From positions 3,761 through 67,760 of the forward strand of contig CAADUZ010000001.1 in the NCBI GenBank assembly GCA_900752335.1: a stretch of 64,000 bases of DNA, in the 5' to 3' direction. Each line of letters opens with the position of its first letter. The stretch's first letter is position 1. A program made the translations under genes and the position numbers. Below the pieces are notes generated by a model. That model ran no database searches. It was not told the origin of the DNA and saw only the letters and a program-made list of their open reading frames with translations. The DNA is from Clostridia bacterium. GTDB lineage: Bacteria > Bacillota > Clostridia > TANB77 > CAG-508. This document shows positions 35,620 to 44,318 of the stretch, one piece after another.

Positions 35620-36300
35620 TTATTTCTTTTTTCCCATCTTTTCTTGGCAGAAGAAATTTCCCTTTCCGTCAATAGTTACAATTAAAGCTTCTTCTGGTAA
35701 TATTCCAAATTTAGCTACTTGTTTTTTTAACCATTCATAATCTTTATTTAATATTTTCAAATTTTCATACATTACTTTGCCATCTAGTACTAAATCATAA
35801 GCTATGCCTTCATATTCTGGTTCTATTCCAAAGTCTTCTGGTATTGTATTTCTTTTATTTGGTTTTTGAATAACAGTAATTTGTCCACTGGTTTCTAATA
35901 TTGCATATTCTACGTCTCCGATATTTACAATATTATTTCCACGTAGTCTTTCTTCCAGTTCATTTACAGTAAATCTTTCTTTTTTTAACTTTTTTTCGTC
36001 TATTTTGCCTCTATATATTAATATTGATGGTTTTCCACACAAAATCTGCCTTGCTTTTATGCTTTTTATATTCAAAACCGAAATAACTAAATGCATTACA
36101 AGAAGTGCCAAAATTGGAATAATTCCGTTTGTTATTGGAATTCCAGCATCTGCCATAGGTGTTGATGCTAAATCTGCTATCATTATTGATATTGCCAGTT
36201 CAAACGGTTGAAGCTGGCCTATTTCTCTTTTTCCCATTAATCTCATAACAACTAATACAATTATGTAAAGCAAAATTGATCTAATAAATATTATTAACAT
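35620..36300 (-). CDS. DUF421-family membrane protein (YetF/YkjA-like)
   Basis: 226 residues from ATG 36300, which has AAAGGA 7-8 bases upstream; a longer in-frame start adds a basic leader and is less likely. Three N-terminal helices with VVMRLMGKREIGQLQPFEL, the family signature, then a cytoplasmic DUF421 domain (LCGKPSILIYRGKI, VEYAILETSGQITVIQK). YetF-type proteins are found in spore formers; the exact function is not known. Forms an operon with the DUF4363 gene. Confidence 0.88.
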   Translation of the reverse strand: MLIIFIRSILLYIIVLVVMRLMGKREIGQLQPFELAISIMIADLASTPMADAGIPITNGIIPILALLVMHLVISVLNIKSIKARQILCGKPSILIYRGKIDEKKLKKERFTVNELEERLRGNNIVNIGDVEYAILETSGQITVIQKPNKRNTIPEDFGIEPEYEGIAYDLVLDGKVMYENLKILNKDYEWLKKQVAKFGILPEEALIVTIDGKGNFFCQEKMGKKK

Positions 36301-36432
36301 ATTCTTTCCTTTAATTTTAATTTTCCTAATTATATTCTTCACATTTTTTTAGTTATTATTCAATTTGTTTTTTCAAAAAAATTTTTCGTTAATATTTTGT
36401 ATAAAATATTTTTTTCAGTGAATAATAAAAGT

Positions 36433-36547
36433 AATATCAAGGATTATTTTTTTCCTTTTTATGTGTATTTTGAAACTTTCTTTTTTTGTTTTTTATCTCT
36501 CTTTACAAAGATAATCCTTGATATTAAATCTATTTAAATAGATTTAA
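36433..36547 (+). promoter_or_regulatory. Nested palindromic leader upstream of the small membrane protein
   Basis: A 15-bp arm AATATCAAGGATTAT (36433-36447) recurs as a perfect inverted copy at 36511-36525, separated by 63 T-rich bases. Immediately after it lies a 24-bp perfect palindrome (36524-36547) centred on TTTAAA, ending at the AAGGAGG of the next gene. The transcript could fold into two stacked hairpins beside the ribosome binding site. No coding sequence in 36301-36561. Confidence 0.7.
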
Positions 36548-36561
36548 GGAGGTTTTTTACT

Positions 36562-36927
36562 ATGGAAAATAATGAGGCTCAAACTAGAAGCAATACTTCT
36601 ACTGTATGGCAAATTGTAGGACGTTTAATTACAGCTGCAATAGTTTTAGGTATAACTGCATTTTTTACCCCAGGATTTCAAATTAACAGTATTTGGGCTT
36701 TAGCAGCAGGTGCAGTAGTTCTTACTGTAATAGATTACTTACTTGCAAGGTTTACTGGTCTTCATGCAAGTGCTTTCGGTAAAGGGTTTGTAGGTTTTGT
36801 TTTAGCAGCAGTAGTTTTATATGTTACTCAATATTTTGTTGCTGGATACACAATCTCTTGGATTGCAGCAATAGTAGGTGCTTTAGTTTATGGTGTTGTT
36901 GACTATTTCTTACCTGGCGAAGACTAA
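36562..36927 (+). CDS. Small four-helix membrane protein, holin-like family
   Basis: 121 residues. Short hydrophilic N-terminus, then four helices of 20 residues each (IVGRLITAAIVLGITAFF, IWALAAGAVVLTVIDYLLA, GFVGFVLAAVVLYVTQYFV, WIAAIVGALVYGVVDYFL). Such proteins are often annotated as phage holin family (superfamily IV) but no phage genes are nearby, so a host membrane role is more likely. GGAGG 8 bases upstream. Its leader carries two strong palindromes. Confidence 0.8.
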   Translation: MENNEAQTRSNTSTVWQIVGRLITAAIVLGITAFFTPGFQINSIWALAAGAVVLTVIDYLLARFTGLHASAFGKGFVGFVLAAVVLYVTQYFVAGYTISWIAAIVGALVYGVVDYFLPGED

Positions 36928-36967
36928 AATAAATGCCATTGGGATTTTTATCTCAATGGCATTTATT
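36928..36967. terminator. Bidirectional terminator between convergent genes
   Basis: 14-bp stem AATAAATGCCATTG/CAATGGCATTTATT (36928-36941 with 36954-36967), with A/T runs on both sides, between the small membrane protein gene and rloB. Confidence 0.85.
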
Positions 36968-37639
36968 TTATATATATTTATTTAAAAGTTCGATAAGTTC
37001 ATATACTTTTGTACAAGGATTCATTTTTGAAGGAATTTTATCTATGTATTGGCTTTCAAGCCATTTAGCATTTGCTATCGCATCATTTAAATATGGTCTT
37101 AATTTATCATATAGTCCCTCGCCATTCTTTAAATATTTACCTAGGTTGTTCTTTTTAAAAATTTCATTAAGCTTTTTTATGCATTCTTTTCTTCCTATAC
37201 TTGACTTTATTTTAATAAAATGTAATAAAAACCATATTTCTATACATTCATTAGACCATATTGGATGATATATTGTGGAGCTTACTTTATTAAGTTCTTT
37301 ACATTTCTGGACTACTTCATTAAAACTTTCTTCTGTAAATTCGTCTCTATCATATACTAGCCATACATTACTTATATAGTTAAGTGATTTTTTTACTTCC
37401 TTAATAGCCTCTTCTAATAAACTAATAGTACCTCTTCCTTTTCCAATTACTTTAATAGAAATTTTTTCTCTATTGTCCTTTGAAATTTTATTTTTTGTTG
37501 CGTTAAAATAGTTTGGTTCAGTTTTAGTTCCTTCGCAAACAATAAGATGGTATTCTAACTTACTTTTTATAGCTCTATCTTTTCTTTTACTTATCCAATT
37601 TTTATCTTCGTCACTTTTTTTAATAGGCTTTTTAGACAT
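36968..37639 (-). CDS. rloB: RloB-family Toprim-like protein (AbiL-type defence partner)
   Basis: 223 residues. CEGTKTEPNYF (residues 35-45) and LVYDRDEF carry the acidic residues of a Toprim-like nuclease core (E in the first motif, DxD in the second). C-terminal region with HPIWSNECIEIWFLLHF is characteristic of RloB. The start codon abuts the rloA TAA and its GGAGG lies in the rloA end. RloA/RloB-type and AbiLi/AbiLii pairs act in phage defence by abortive infection; the target is not known. Confidence 0.85.
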   Translation of the reverse strand: MSKKPIKKSDEDKNWISKRKDRAIKSKLEYHLIVCEGTKTEPNYFNATKNKISKDNREKISIKVIGKGRGTISLLEEAIKEVKKSLNYISNVWLVYDRDEFTEESFNEVVQKCKELNKVSSTIYHPIWSNECIEIWFLLHFIKIKSSIGRKECIKKLNEIFKKNNLGKYLKNGEGLYDKLRPYLNDAIANAKWLESQYIDKIPSKMNPCTKVYELIELLNKYI

Positions 37640-38863
37640 TTATTCCTCCCAGCTTAACATTCTTGATAAATATGGGTCTGCCCCATACTTTCCTGTTAAA
37701 TATTGTTTATTAAATGCTGCATTTGCTCTTATATGTTCACCATTTTCGTCTCTAATTTCATATAATGAATAAATTTCGCTTTCTTTTTTTTCATTCTTGC
37801 ATGCAAACCAAATTTCATCTCTTCTAAATACTTCATTACTCATTGTAATTAAGTCTTGAGAAGTAAAGATAAGCTGTGCATTTGAAATATTCATATTTTT
37901 GTCTTTAAACATCATTATTACATATTTAAGTAATTTTGGGTGTAGTTTTGCATCTAATTCGTCTAAAATTGCTAATCCACCACTTAATAAAGCATCTATT
38001 ATATTAGGTAGCAAACTAAATATCTTTTTAGTTCCTTCTGATTCTTCTGCAAACTGTAATTCATATTCTTTATTATTGTTTTTATGCTTCGTAAAAAATT
38101 TTATTACTCCGTTTTCTTTTTTTTCAATTCTATAATCACATATATCAATATCCATATCCTCTAATATTTTTAGAAACATTTTCTTTGCTTTTTCTCCATA
38201 TACTTTTATAGCTTCTTCAAAAGTTTGTTTAGCATAATTTATAGCTGTTACATTTTCAAAATATTCGATTACGTCTTTAATCACTTCCACATTGTTTGTT
38301 ATAGATAAATAGGTTAAATATGGCATATTTTCGTTAACATTAATACTTACATTATTTTTCTTTAAAATTTCTCCTAAAACAATATTCTTTTTATTTCTTT
38401 CGAATATTTTAGCTGGCTTTTTTCCTGTAAATTCTTTTTTGTATAAACTTTCAGTTATTATTTCATTTTTCAAAATTGAAATATCATATTTATACTCATT
38501 ATTATTAGTACTAAAAAACATTTCAAACTCTGTTGGTTTTTTTGTTGATTCTTCATCAAATTTATATGGAATTATATCATTATAAAATGCAAATGTTTTG
38601 TGATAACTTTTCTTTTCACTACTCTTATCTATTAATATTCTTCTTGGTTTTATAATTATAGAAATAAAACATACTAATGCTTCTAATAAGCTAGATTTTC
38701 CGCCAGCATTTGCACCATAAATTACAGATACTGGTAATATTCTTTCTCCATTCTTATCTACAATTATACTTTCTTCGAATTCCTTTATATTTTCTGCTCT
38801 CATATCAAATACAGTTTCATTTTTATATGATTTAAAATTTTTAAATTTAAATTGATATAACAT
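37640..38863 (-). CDS. rloA: RloA-like AAA/ABC-type ATPase (AbiL-type defence ATPase)
   Basis: 407 residues, SMC/OLD-like ATPase: Walker A GANAGGKSS at 50-58 following VSVIYG, Walker B AILDELDAKLHPKLL, and D-loop region ISNAQLIFTSQDL. The N-terminal YQFKFKNFKSYKNETVF is typical of the AAA_21/RloA group. It would sense infection and gate the Toprim partner RloB encoded downstream with no gap. Own promoter with a perfect palindrome at the start point. The pair stands alone, not inside an obvious restriction system. Confidence 0.87.
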   Translation of the reverse strand: MLYQFKFKNFKSYKNETVFDMRAENIKEFEESIIVDKNGERILPVSVIYGANAGGKSSLLEALVCFISIIIKPRRILIDKSSEKKSYHKTFAFYNDIIPYKFDEESTKKPTEFEMFFSTNNNEYKYDISILKNEIITESLYKKEFTGKKPAKIFERNKKNIVLGEILKKNNVSINVNENMPYLTYLSITNNVEVIKDVIEYFENVTAINYAKQTFEEAIKVYGEKAKKMFLKILEDMDIDICDYRIEKKENGVIKFFTKHKNNNKEYELQFAEESEGTKKIFSLLPNIIDALLSGGLAILDELDAKLHPKLLKYVIMMFKDKNMNISNAQLIFTSQDLITMSNEVFRRDEIWFACKNEKKESEIYSLYEIRDENGEHIRANAAFNKQYLTGKYGADPYLSRMLSWEE

Positions 38864-38880
38864 ATTAATTTTCTCCCCAC

Positions 38881-38924
38881 TTTACATATATGTAAATTAT
38901 ACAATATATTATTCCCGAATTCAA
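38881..38924 (-). promoter_or_regulatory. rloAB promoter with 16-bp palindromic operator candidate
   Basis: Minus strand: -35 TTGAAT (38919-38924), 17-bp spacer, -10 TATAAT (38896-38901). Directly downstream, covering the start point, is the perfect palindrome TTTACATATATGTAAA (38881-38896). A repressor bound there would block initiation; no regulator gene is in the operon. Confidence 0.7.
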
Positions 38925-38990
38925 TGGTTTTATGCGTAATTTGCGAAGTTTTTTTACTTAAATTAAAGTAAAAACTGTTTTTTATTTCAT

Positions 38991-39020
38991 TTGTAATAGC
39001 ATTTTATTTTATGATATAAT
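38991..39020 (+). promoter_or_regulatory. Promoter of the RluA-type synthase gene
   Basis: -35 TTGTAA (38991-38996), 18-bp spacer, -10 TATAAT (39015-39020); start codon 30 bases on. Just upstream is a perfect 9-bp inverted repeat TTTTTACTT/AAGTAAAAA (38951-38974). Confidence 0.65.
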
Positions 39021-39050
39021 ATGCATATATTTTAATAGGAGCTATATATT

Positions 39051-39893
39051 ATGCAAAAACTTATTGTTGATAAAAAATTTGATAATAAAAAAGTGAGCGA
39101 TTTTTTGTATTTTCATTTCAATGGACTTACTAAAAATACTTTGTATAAAGCATTTAGAAAAAAAGACATTAGAATTAATGATATAAAAATTGGCGAAGAT
39201 AAAGTAATTAATTATGGAGATAGTATTACTGTATATATTGTAGACGAACTACTTTTTAAAAATGTTAATATAGAGAAAATATATGAAGATGAAAATATAT
39301 TAGTTGTTAATAAACCTACTAATATTGAAGTAATTGGGAATGATTCTGTAACTAGTTTATTAGAAAAGGAATATTCATATATTGCACCATGCCATAGATT
39401 AGATAGAAATACAACTGGATTACTTTTATTTGCCAAAAATGAAGAATCTTTAAATATCCTATTGGATAAGTTTAAGAATAAAGAAATAGAAAAACATTAT
39501 CTTGCAAAAGTTTATGGAATTCCTAAAAAGAAACATGAAGAATTGACTGCATATTTGTTTAAGGACAATAAAAAATCTATGGTATATATTTCAGATAATC
39601 CAAAAACTGGATATGTAAAAATTCAAACTTCATATACATTATTAGAAAAAAATGAGAAAGAAAAATACAGTGTTTTAGATATTGAATTACATACTGGGAA
39701 AACGCATCAAATAAGAGCACATTTAGCTCATATAGGACTTCCTATAATAGGAGATGGAAAATATGGTATAAATGAGGTAAATAAGCGTTTTAATTGTAAA
39801 TTCCAACAACTTTGTAGCTACATTTTAAAATTTAATTTTGTAGCAGATGCCGGAAGCTTAAATTATTTAACTGGACGAGAAATTAAACTTTGA
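39051..39893 (+). CDS. RluA-family 23S rRNA/tRNA pseudouridine synthase
   Basis: 280 residues. N-terminal S4-like domain (VSDFLYFHFNGLTKNTLYKAFRKKDIRIND), then the RluA catalytic domain with HRLDRNTTG at 115-123 (catalytic D118) and the late HQIRAHLAHIGLPIIGDGKYG. Which RNA and position are modified cannot be told. The TGA stop is supplied by the first three bases of a palindromic repeat, so the C-terminus may have been set by that repeat's insertion. Confidence 0.92.
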   Translation: MQKLIVDKKFDNKKVSDFLYFHFNGLTKNTLYKAFRKKDIRINDIKIGEDKVINYGDSITVYIVDELLFKNVNIEKIYEDENILVVNKPTNIEVIGNDSVTSLLEKEYSYIAPCHRLDRNTTGLLLFAKNEESLNILLDKFKNKEIEKHYLAKVYGIPKKKHEELTAYLFKDNKKSMVYISDNPKTGYVKIQTSYTLLEKNEKEKYSVLDIELHTGKTHQIRAHLAHIGLPIIGDGKYGINEVNKRFNCKFQQLCSYILKFNFVADAGSLNYLTGREIKL

Positions 39894-39952
39894 AACAAGG
39901 GGACACACATTTTGTTCCATTTTTGAAACAAAATGTGTGTCCCCTTGTTTCA
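39891..39952. repeat. 28-bp-arm palindrome between convergent genes (REP-like copy 4)
   Basis: Left arm from 39891 (TGAAACAAGGGGACACAC) pairs with the right arm ending 39952; nearly identical to 27771-27832. It lies between the ends of the pseudouridine synthase gene and ftsH, and its first TGA is the synthase stop. Confidence 0.87.
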
Positions 39953-39964
39953 GTTTATCCACAT

Positions 39965-41767
39965 TTATTTTATTAGTTCTTGGAATTCTTCTGCAGAGAT
40001 TACTTCTTTTTCAAGTAATGCTTCTGCCACTCTATCTAGTTTTTCCATATTCTCTCTAATTAGTTTTTGTGCTGTTGCATATGCATTGTCTAGCAATATT
40101 TTTACTTCTGCTCCTATTGCATCTCCAAATTTTTGTCCTAACATTTGTAGTTCATATGGATCTTCATCTGTATTTATTGATACAGGCCCTAGTGTTTCGC
40201 TCATTCCGTATTTTGTTATCATGTTTTTTGCTATGTTTGTTGCAACTTCTATATCATTGCTTGCTCCTGTTGATATATCATTTAATACTATTTTCTCTGC
40301 TGCTCTACCACCCATTAAGGCTATCATTTTCTCTTCCATTTCTGTTTTTGAAATGTAGTACTTGTCTTCGTCTGATTTATACATTGTATATCCACCAGCT
40401 ACGCCTCTTGGTATGATAGATACTTCTTTTATTCCTTTTTGTGTTTCTAACCTGCTACTTACTATTGCATGTCCTGCTTCGTGATATGCTGTAAGTTTTT
40501 TATCTTTTTCTGACATTACTCTGCTTTGTTTTTCAATTCCTACTGTTACTTTCTTTACAGCATCTTCTATATCTTTATTCGTTATTGCTTCATGCTCATT
40601 TATCGTTGCTATTATTGCTGCTTCGTTTAAGATATTTGCTAAATCTGCACCTGTAAATCCTGCTGTATCTTCCGCAATACTTTTTAAATTTACGTCCTCT
40701 GCAAATTTCTTTTCTTTTGCATGAATTTTTAGTATTGCTTCCCTTCCTCTTACGTCTGGAAGTCCTATTGTTATTCTTCTATCAAATCTTCCTGGACGCA
40801 ATAACGCTTTATCTAGCATTTCTGGTCTATTTGTTGCTGCAAGTACTATTACAGTTTCTTCTGTGTCGAATCCATCCATCTCTACAAGTAATTGGTTTAG
40901 TGTTTGGTTATTTTCTGTTTCTGCTCCGCCACTTGTGTTTCTTCTTGAACCTATTGCATCTATCTCATCTATAAATATTATGCAAGGAGATATTTTTTTT
41001 GCTTTTTCGAATAGCTTTCTTACTCTTGATGCTCCAAGTCCTGCAAACATTTCAATGAATTCTGAACCACTCATTGATATAAATGGTACTTTTGCTTCTC
41101 CAGCTATTGCTTTTGCTATTAATGTTTTACCTGTACCCGGTTGGCCACAAAGTAATACACCTCTAGGAATTTTTGCTCCCATTTTATTGAATCTTTCTGG
41201 ATTTTTTAAGAAATCTACTATTTCTATCATTTCATGCTTTTCTTCGTCTAATCCAGCTACGTCATCAAATGTCATTTTAGATTTAGTGGTTTCACTGTCA
41301 TATACTTTGCCCTTATCACCCAAGCCTTGCATTTTGAAAAATAGAACTATAAGCACTACTAATAAGATTGTTGGTAAGAATGAGATTAAGCCAGTTCCTA
41401 TTGATACTAGTGCATTCGTTGGTTTTTGTATAAGTTCAAATTCGTTATTCCCTTCGTCAACTTTTTGTTGTATAAATTCTGTAAACGCCTGTGTACTTGG
41501 GACTATTGTCTTTTTCTCTTCTTCTACATTTTTTAGTTTTACTTTTATTGTTGTGCTACCCACTGTCATTTCAATTTTTTCTACATTCCCATCATTTAGC
41601 TCTTGGATAAGTTCTGTATACGCAAGTTCTGTTTCGTCCTCTTTATCTGTATCTGCTGTAGCAAAGTAAACTATACATGCTATTGCAACTACTAAAACTA
41701 TCAAAATTCCAAATATTATATATTGTTTTTTCTTGCCTTGTTCATTATTTTTTTGCTTTTCTTCCAT
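39965..41767 (-). CDS. ftsH: ATP-dependent zinc metalloprotease FtsH
   Basis: 600 residues. Two helices (about 15-36 and 125-145) around a periplasmic-type domain, AAA module with Walker A GQPGTGKT at 208-215 and Walker B IIFIDEIDAIG, SRH region ATNRPEMLDKALLRPGRFDR, and zinc site HEAGH at 429-433. Membrane-bound quality-control protease. The pore loop reads EMFAGLGA, a mild variant of the usual EMFVGVGA. Followed upstream by the DUF1189 gene in the same direction. Confidence 0.97.
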   Translation of the reverse strand: MEEKQKNNEQGKKKQYIIFGILIVLVVAIACIVYFATADTDKEDETELAYTELIQELNDGNVEKIEMTVGSTTIKVKLKNVEEEKKTIVPSTQAFTEFIQQKVDEGNNEFELIQKPTNALVSIGTGLISFLPTILLVVLIVLFFKMQGLGDKGKVYDSETTKSKMTFDDVAGLDEEKHEMIEIVDFLKNPERFNKMGAKIPRGVLLCGQPGTGKTLIAKAIAGEAKVPFISMSGSEFIEMFAGLGASRVRKLFEKAKKISPCIIFIDEIDAIGSRRNTSGGAETENNQTLNQLLVEMDGFDTEETVIVLAATNRPEMLDKALLRPGRFDRRITIGLPDVRGREAILKIHAKEKKFAEDVNLKSIAEDTAGFTGADLANILNEAAIIATINEHEAITNKDIEDAVKKVTVGIEKQSRVMSEKDKKLTAYHEAGHAIVSSRLETQKGIKEVSIIPRGVAGGYTMYKSDEDKYYISKTEMEEKMIALMGGRAAEKIVLNDISTGASNDIEVATNIAKNMITKYGMSETLGPVSINTDEDPYELQMLGQKFGDAIGAEVKILLDNAYATAQKLIRENMEKLDRVAEALLEKEVISAEEFQELIK

Positions 41768-41799
41768 TTTGATTTTTCCTTTCTTTTAAGCTTTGTTGT

Positions 41800-42855
41800 T
41801 TAAGCATTATCCCCTTCAGGTTCCTTGCCAATTTCTCCCTTATCTTTTTGCTCTTGTTTTTTCTTTTTTTGTCTTTCTTTTTCCCTTTCGCGTTCTCTTC
41901 GTTCTTGTTCTTCCTTTTCTTTTTTCTCTTCTTCTTGTCTTTTTAATTCTTCTTTTACTCTTTCTTGCTCTTCTATTATTTTATTTAGTTCATATTGTTT
42001 TCGTATAACGTCAGATTTTATCATTAAAATTGCTGTAATTATATAAATTGAAGCTATTGCTGTATACATTACTCTAAAATATTCTATTGTAAAGCCTGTT
42101 AAGCTATTTACTGCAAAGTATATAATGTTTAATATTAATGGTAAAGTTAGTGAATAAGTAGCAATATTGTATATTGCACTATATTTTAACCTCAAGCCCG
42201 AAATTCTTGATACTATATATGCTAGTATTGACAAGAAAAATATGTCTATTAATATATTTGATACATATATAATAAATAAGTATAATGTCATGGTTAGAGC
42301 TAAAACGCATAGCGCTATAGCCATTTCTCTTCCGGATAATATATTTATTAATTCTTGTTTGTCTATTTTATTTATATTATACTGTTCTGAAATTTCTTTA
42401 TATGTTTTTTCTAATGTACCTGGATATGCTTCGCTCTGTATTATTATTTTATCTTTTAAAATTAATATTCCATTTTTTTGTGATTTTATATTATTGATAC
42501 TTTCATTTATTTCTTCTTCTGTTTCTGCTGCTGTATTTATAACTATTACAGGTTGTCCAGCATTTTCAGGGATTATTTCTATCGTTTTTTCTCCACTTGC
42601 CGGTATTATATCTAACTCATAATTTTCATACTTTATTTCTGAAATTTCATTATTTATATATTCTTTTGCTTTATTTATTGTGCTATATACTTCATATATA
42701 TATGTAGCAGCAATTACTATACTAAATATTAAGATAATTAAAGCAATGTATCCTATTGTTCTAGTTACTTTTTCAGCTGCTAGATTCTGATACCCATCAA
42801 AATCTAGCACACTAGTTTTAACTTTTCTAAAAAACGAAAGCTTTTGCTTTTCCAC
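41800..42855 (-). CDS. DUF1189-family membrane protein with charged C-terminal coil
   Basis: 351 residues: N-terminal cytoplasmic segment, one helix (about 33-52), an extracytoplasmic domain (about 60-175), then four or five helices (about 175-285), and a C-terminal stretch of about 65 residues made almost entirely of E, K, R and Q (a coiled coil). The DUF1189 match is by topology and the FFRKVKTSVLDFDGYQ start. Function unknown. It lies between cysS and ftsH. Confidence 0.78.
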   Translation of the reverse strand: MEKQKLSFFRKVKTSVLDFDGYQNLAAEKVTRTIGYIALIILIFSIVIAATYIYEVYSTINKAKEYINNEISEIKYENYELDIIPASGEKTIEIIPENAGQPVIVINTAAETEEEINESINNIKSQKNGILILKDKIIIQSEAYPGTLEKTYKEISEQYNINKIDKQELINILSGREMAIALCVLALTMTLYLFIIYVSNILIDIFFLSILAYIVSRISGLRLKYSAIYNIATYSLTLPLILNIIYFAVNSLTGFTIEYFRVMYTAIASIYIITAILMIKSDVIRKQYELNKIIEEQERVKEELKRQEEEKKEKEEQERREREREKERQKKKKQEQKDKGEIGKEPEGDNA

Positions 42856-42870
42856 CGTTTTCTCCTTTCG

Positions 42871-44271
42871 CTATATCTTTTCTACTGTCATTCCCTCTTT
42901 TGTATCTTTAACGATATATCCTTTTTCTTTTAACTCATCTCTTATTTTGTCTGATAATGCCCAATCTTTATTCTCTCTTGCTTCTTTTCTTTCTTCTAGC
43001 AATTTTGAAATTTCTTCTGGTAATTCTACATTTTTTTGATTTTCAATATATTTTTCTGAATTTATTAAATCTAGTCCTAATACTCTATCAAAATCCAATA
43101 ATAAATCTGCTATTTTTTTAGATTTTGTTTCACTACGTATAATTTCCCATACAATTCCCATTGCAAGTGGTAAATTTAAGTCATCATTTACCGCCGATAA
43201 GAATTTGTTTTTATATTCTTCTATCAAGCTTTCTTCTACATTATCATTTCCATTTTTATGTTTTATATATCCTTCTCTTAATCTATTTAAAGCTTTTTGT
43301 GATGCCATAGCACCATCAAATGTAAAGTTTAGTTTTGTTCTATAATGTGCTGTGTAGCAGAATAGTTTATATGCTAATGGCTCTATTCCTCTTTCTTCTA
43401 GGTCGGATATATTATATACATTTCCTAAACTTTTTGACATTTTCCCGCCATCTACTTGCAAGAATTCTACATGCATCCAAGTTTTCGCAGGAATTTTTCC
43501 AAAAGCACCTTTACTTTGTGCTATTTCATTTTCATGGTGAGTTGGTATATGGTCTACACCACCTGTATGTATATCAAACACTTCTCCCAGATATTTTCTA
43601 GACATTGCTGAACATTCCAAATGCCAACCAGGATATGATAATCCCCATGGGCTATCCCATTTCATTATATGGTTTTCTGGAGCTTTTATCCATATTGCAA
43701 AATCATATGGATTTCTTTTTTCTGGATCTACGTCTACTCTTGCACCTGCAATTTGGTCTTCTATATTTCTATTTGATAATACAGGATACTTATCTAATTT
43801 TGATACGTCAAAATATATTGCAGTACTTGTTTCATATCCATATCCATTTTCTACTATTTTTTTAGCAAATTCTAACATTTCTGGTATGTGCTCTGTTGCT
43901 TTTGCAATTATTTCTGGTCTATCAATATTTAATTTATCCATATCTTTGAAAAATGCTTTTGTATAAAACTCTGCTATCTCATAAGGGCTTTTATGCTCTT
44001 TTCTTGCTGCCTTTAACATTTTATCTTCGCCCTCGTCTGCATCTGATTCCAAGTGTCCAACGTCAGTAATATTCATTACATGCTTTAGAGTATATCCGTT
44101 ATATTTCAAGACTCTTCTCAAATTATCCATAAACACATATGTTCTAAAATTTCCTATATGGGCATAGCTATACACCGTTGGTCCACATGAATATATTCTA
44201 ACCTCGTTCCCTTCTAGGGGAACGAAGTCATTTTTTTGTTTATTTAATGTGTTATATAACTTTATCTGCAT
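42871..44271 (-). CDS. cysS: Cysteinyl-tRNA synthetase
   Basis: 466 residues, class I synthetase. HIGH motif as AHIGNFRTY with preceding CGPTVYSY (zinc ligand C), KMSKS motif as GGKMSKSLGNV, and zinc ligands in the WHLECSAMS region. Full length. The leader has a small hairpin GTATGATT/AATCATAC near 44281-44301 but no T-box, which is worth noting because many Firmicute synthetase genes have one. Confidence 0.97.
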   Translation of the reverse strand: MQIKLYNTLNKQKNDFVPLEGNEVRIYSCGPTVYSYAHIGNFRTYVFMDNLRRVLKYNGYTLKHVMNITDVGHLESDADEGEDKMLKAARKEHKSPYEIAEFYTKAFFKDMDKLNIDRPEIIAKATEHIPEMLEFAKKIVENGYGYETSTAIYFDVSKLDKYPVLSNRNIEDQIAGARVDVDPEKRNPYDFAIWIKAPENHIMKWDSPWGLSYPGWHLECSAMSRKYLGEVFDIHTGGVDHIPTHHENEIAQSKGAFGKIPAKTWMHVEFLQVDGGKMSKSLGNVYNISDLEERGIEPLAYKLFCYTAHYRTKLNFTFDGAMASQKALNRLREGYIKHKNGNDNVEESLIEEYKNKFLSAVNDDLNLPLAMGIVWEIIRSETKSKKIADLLLDFDRVLGLDLINSEKYIENQKNVELPEEISKLLEERKEARENKDWALSDKIRDELKEKGYIVKDTKEGMTVEKI

Positions 44272-44318
44272 ATATTCTTTGTATGATTTTTTTAATCATA
44301 CTCTCCTTCCTTTCAATT

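Noticed and set aside
36562..36927. Prophage, from the holin-like protein
   Set aside because: No other phage genes nearby; four-helix proteins of this kind are common chromosomal genes.
44272..44318. T-box leader for cysS or lysS
   Set aside because: The leaders are too short (48 bases at cysS, about 100 at lysS) and show no T-box sequence or antiterminator.
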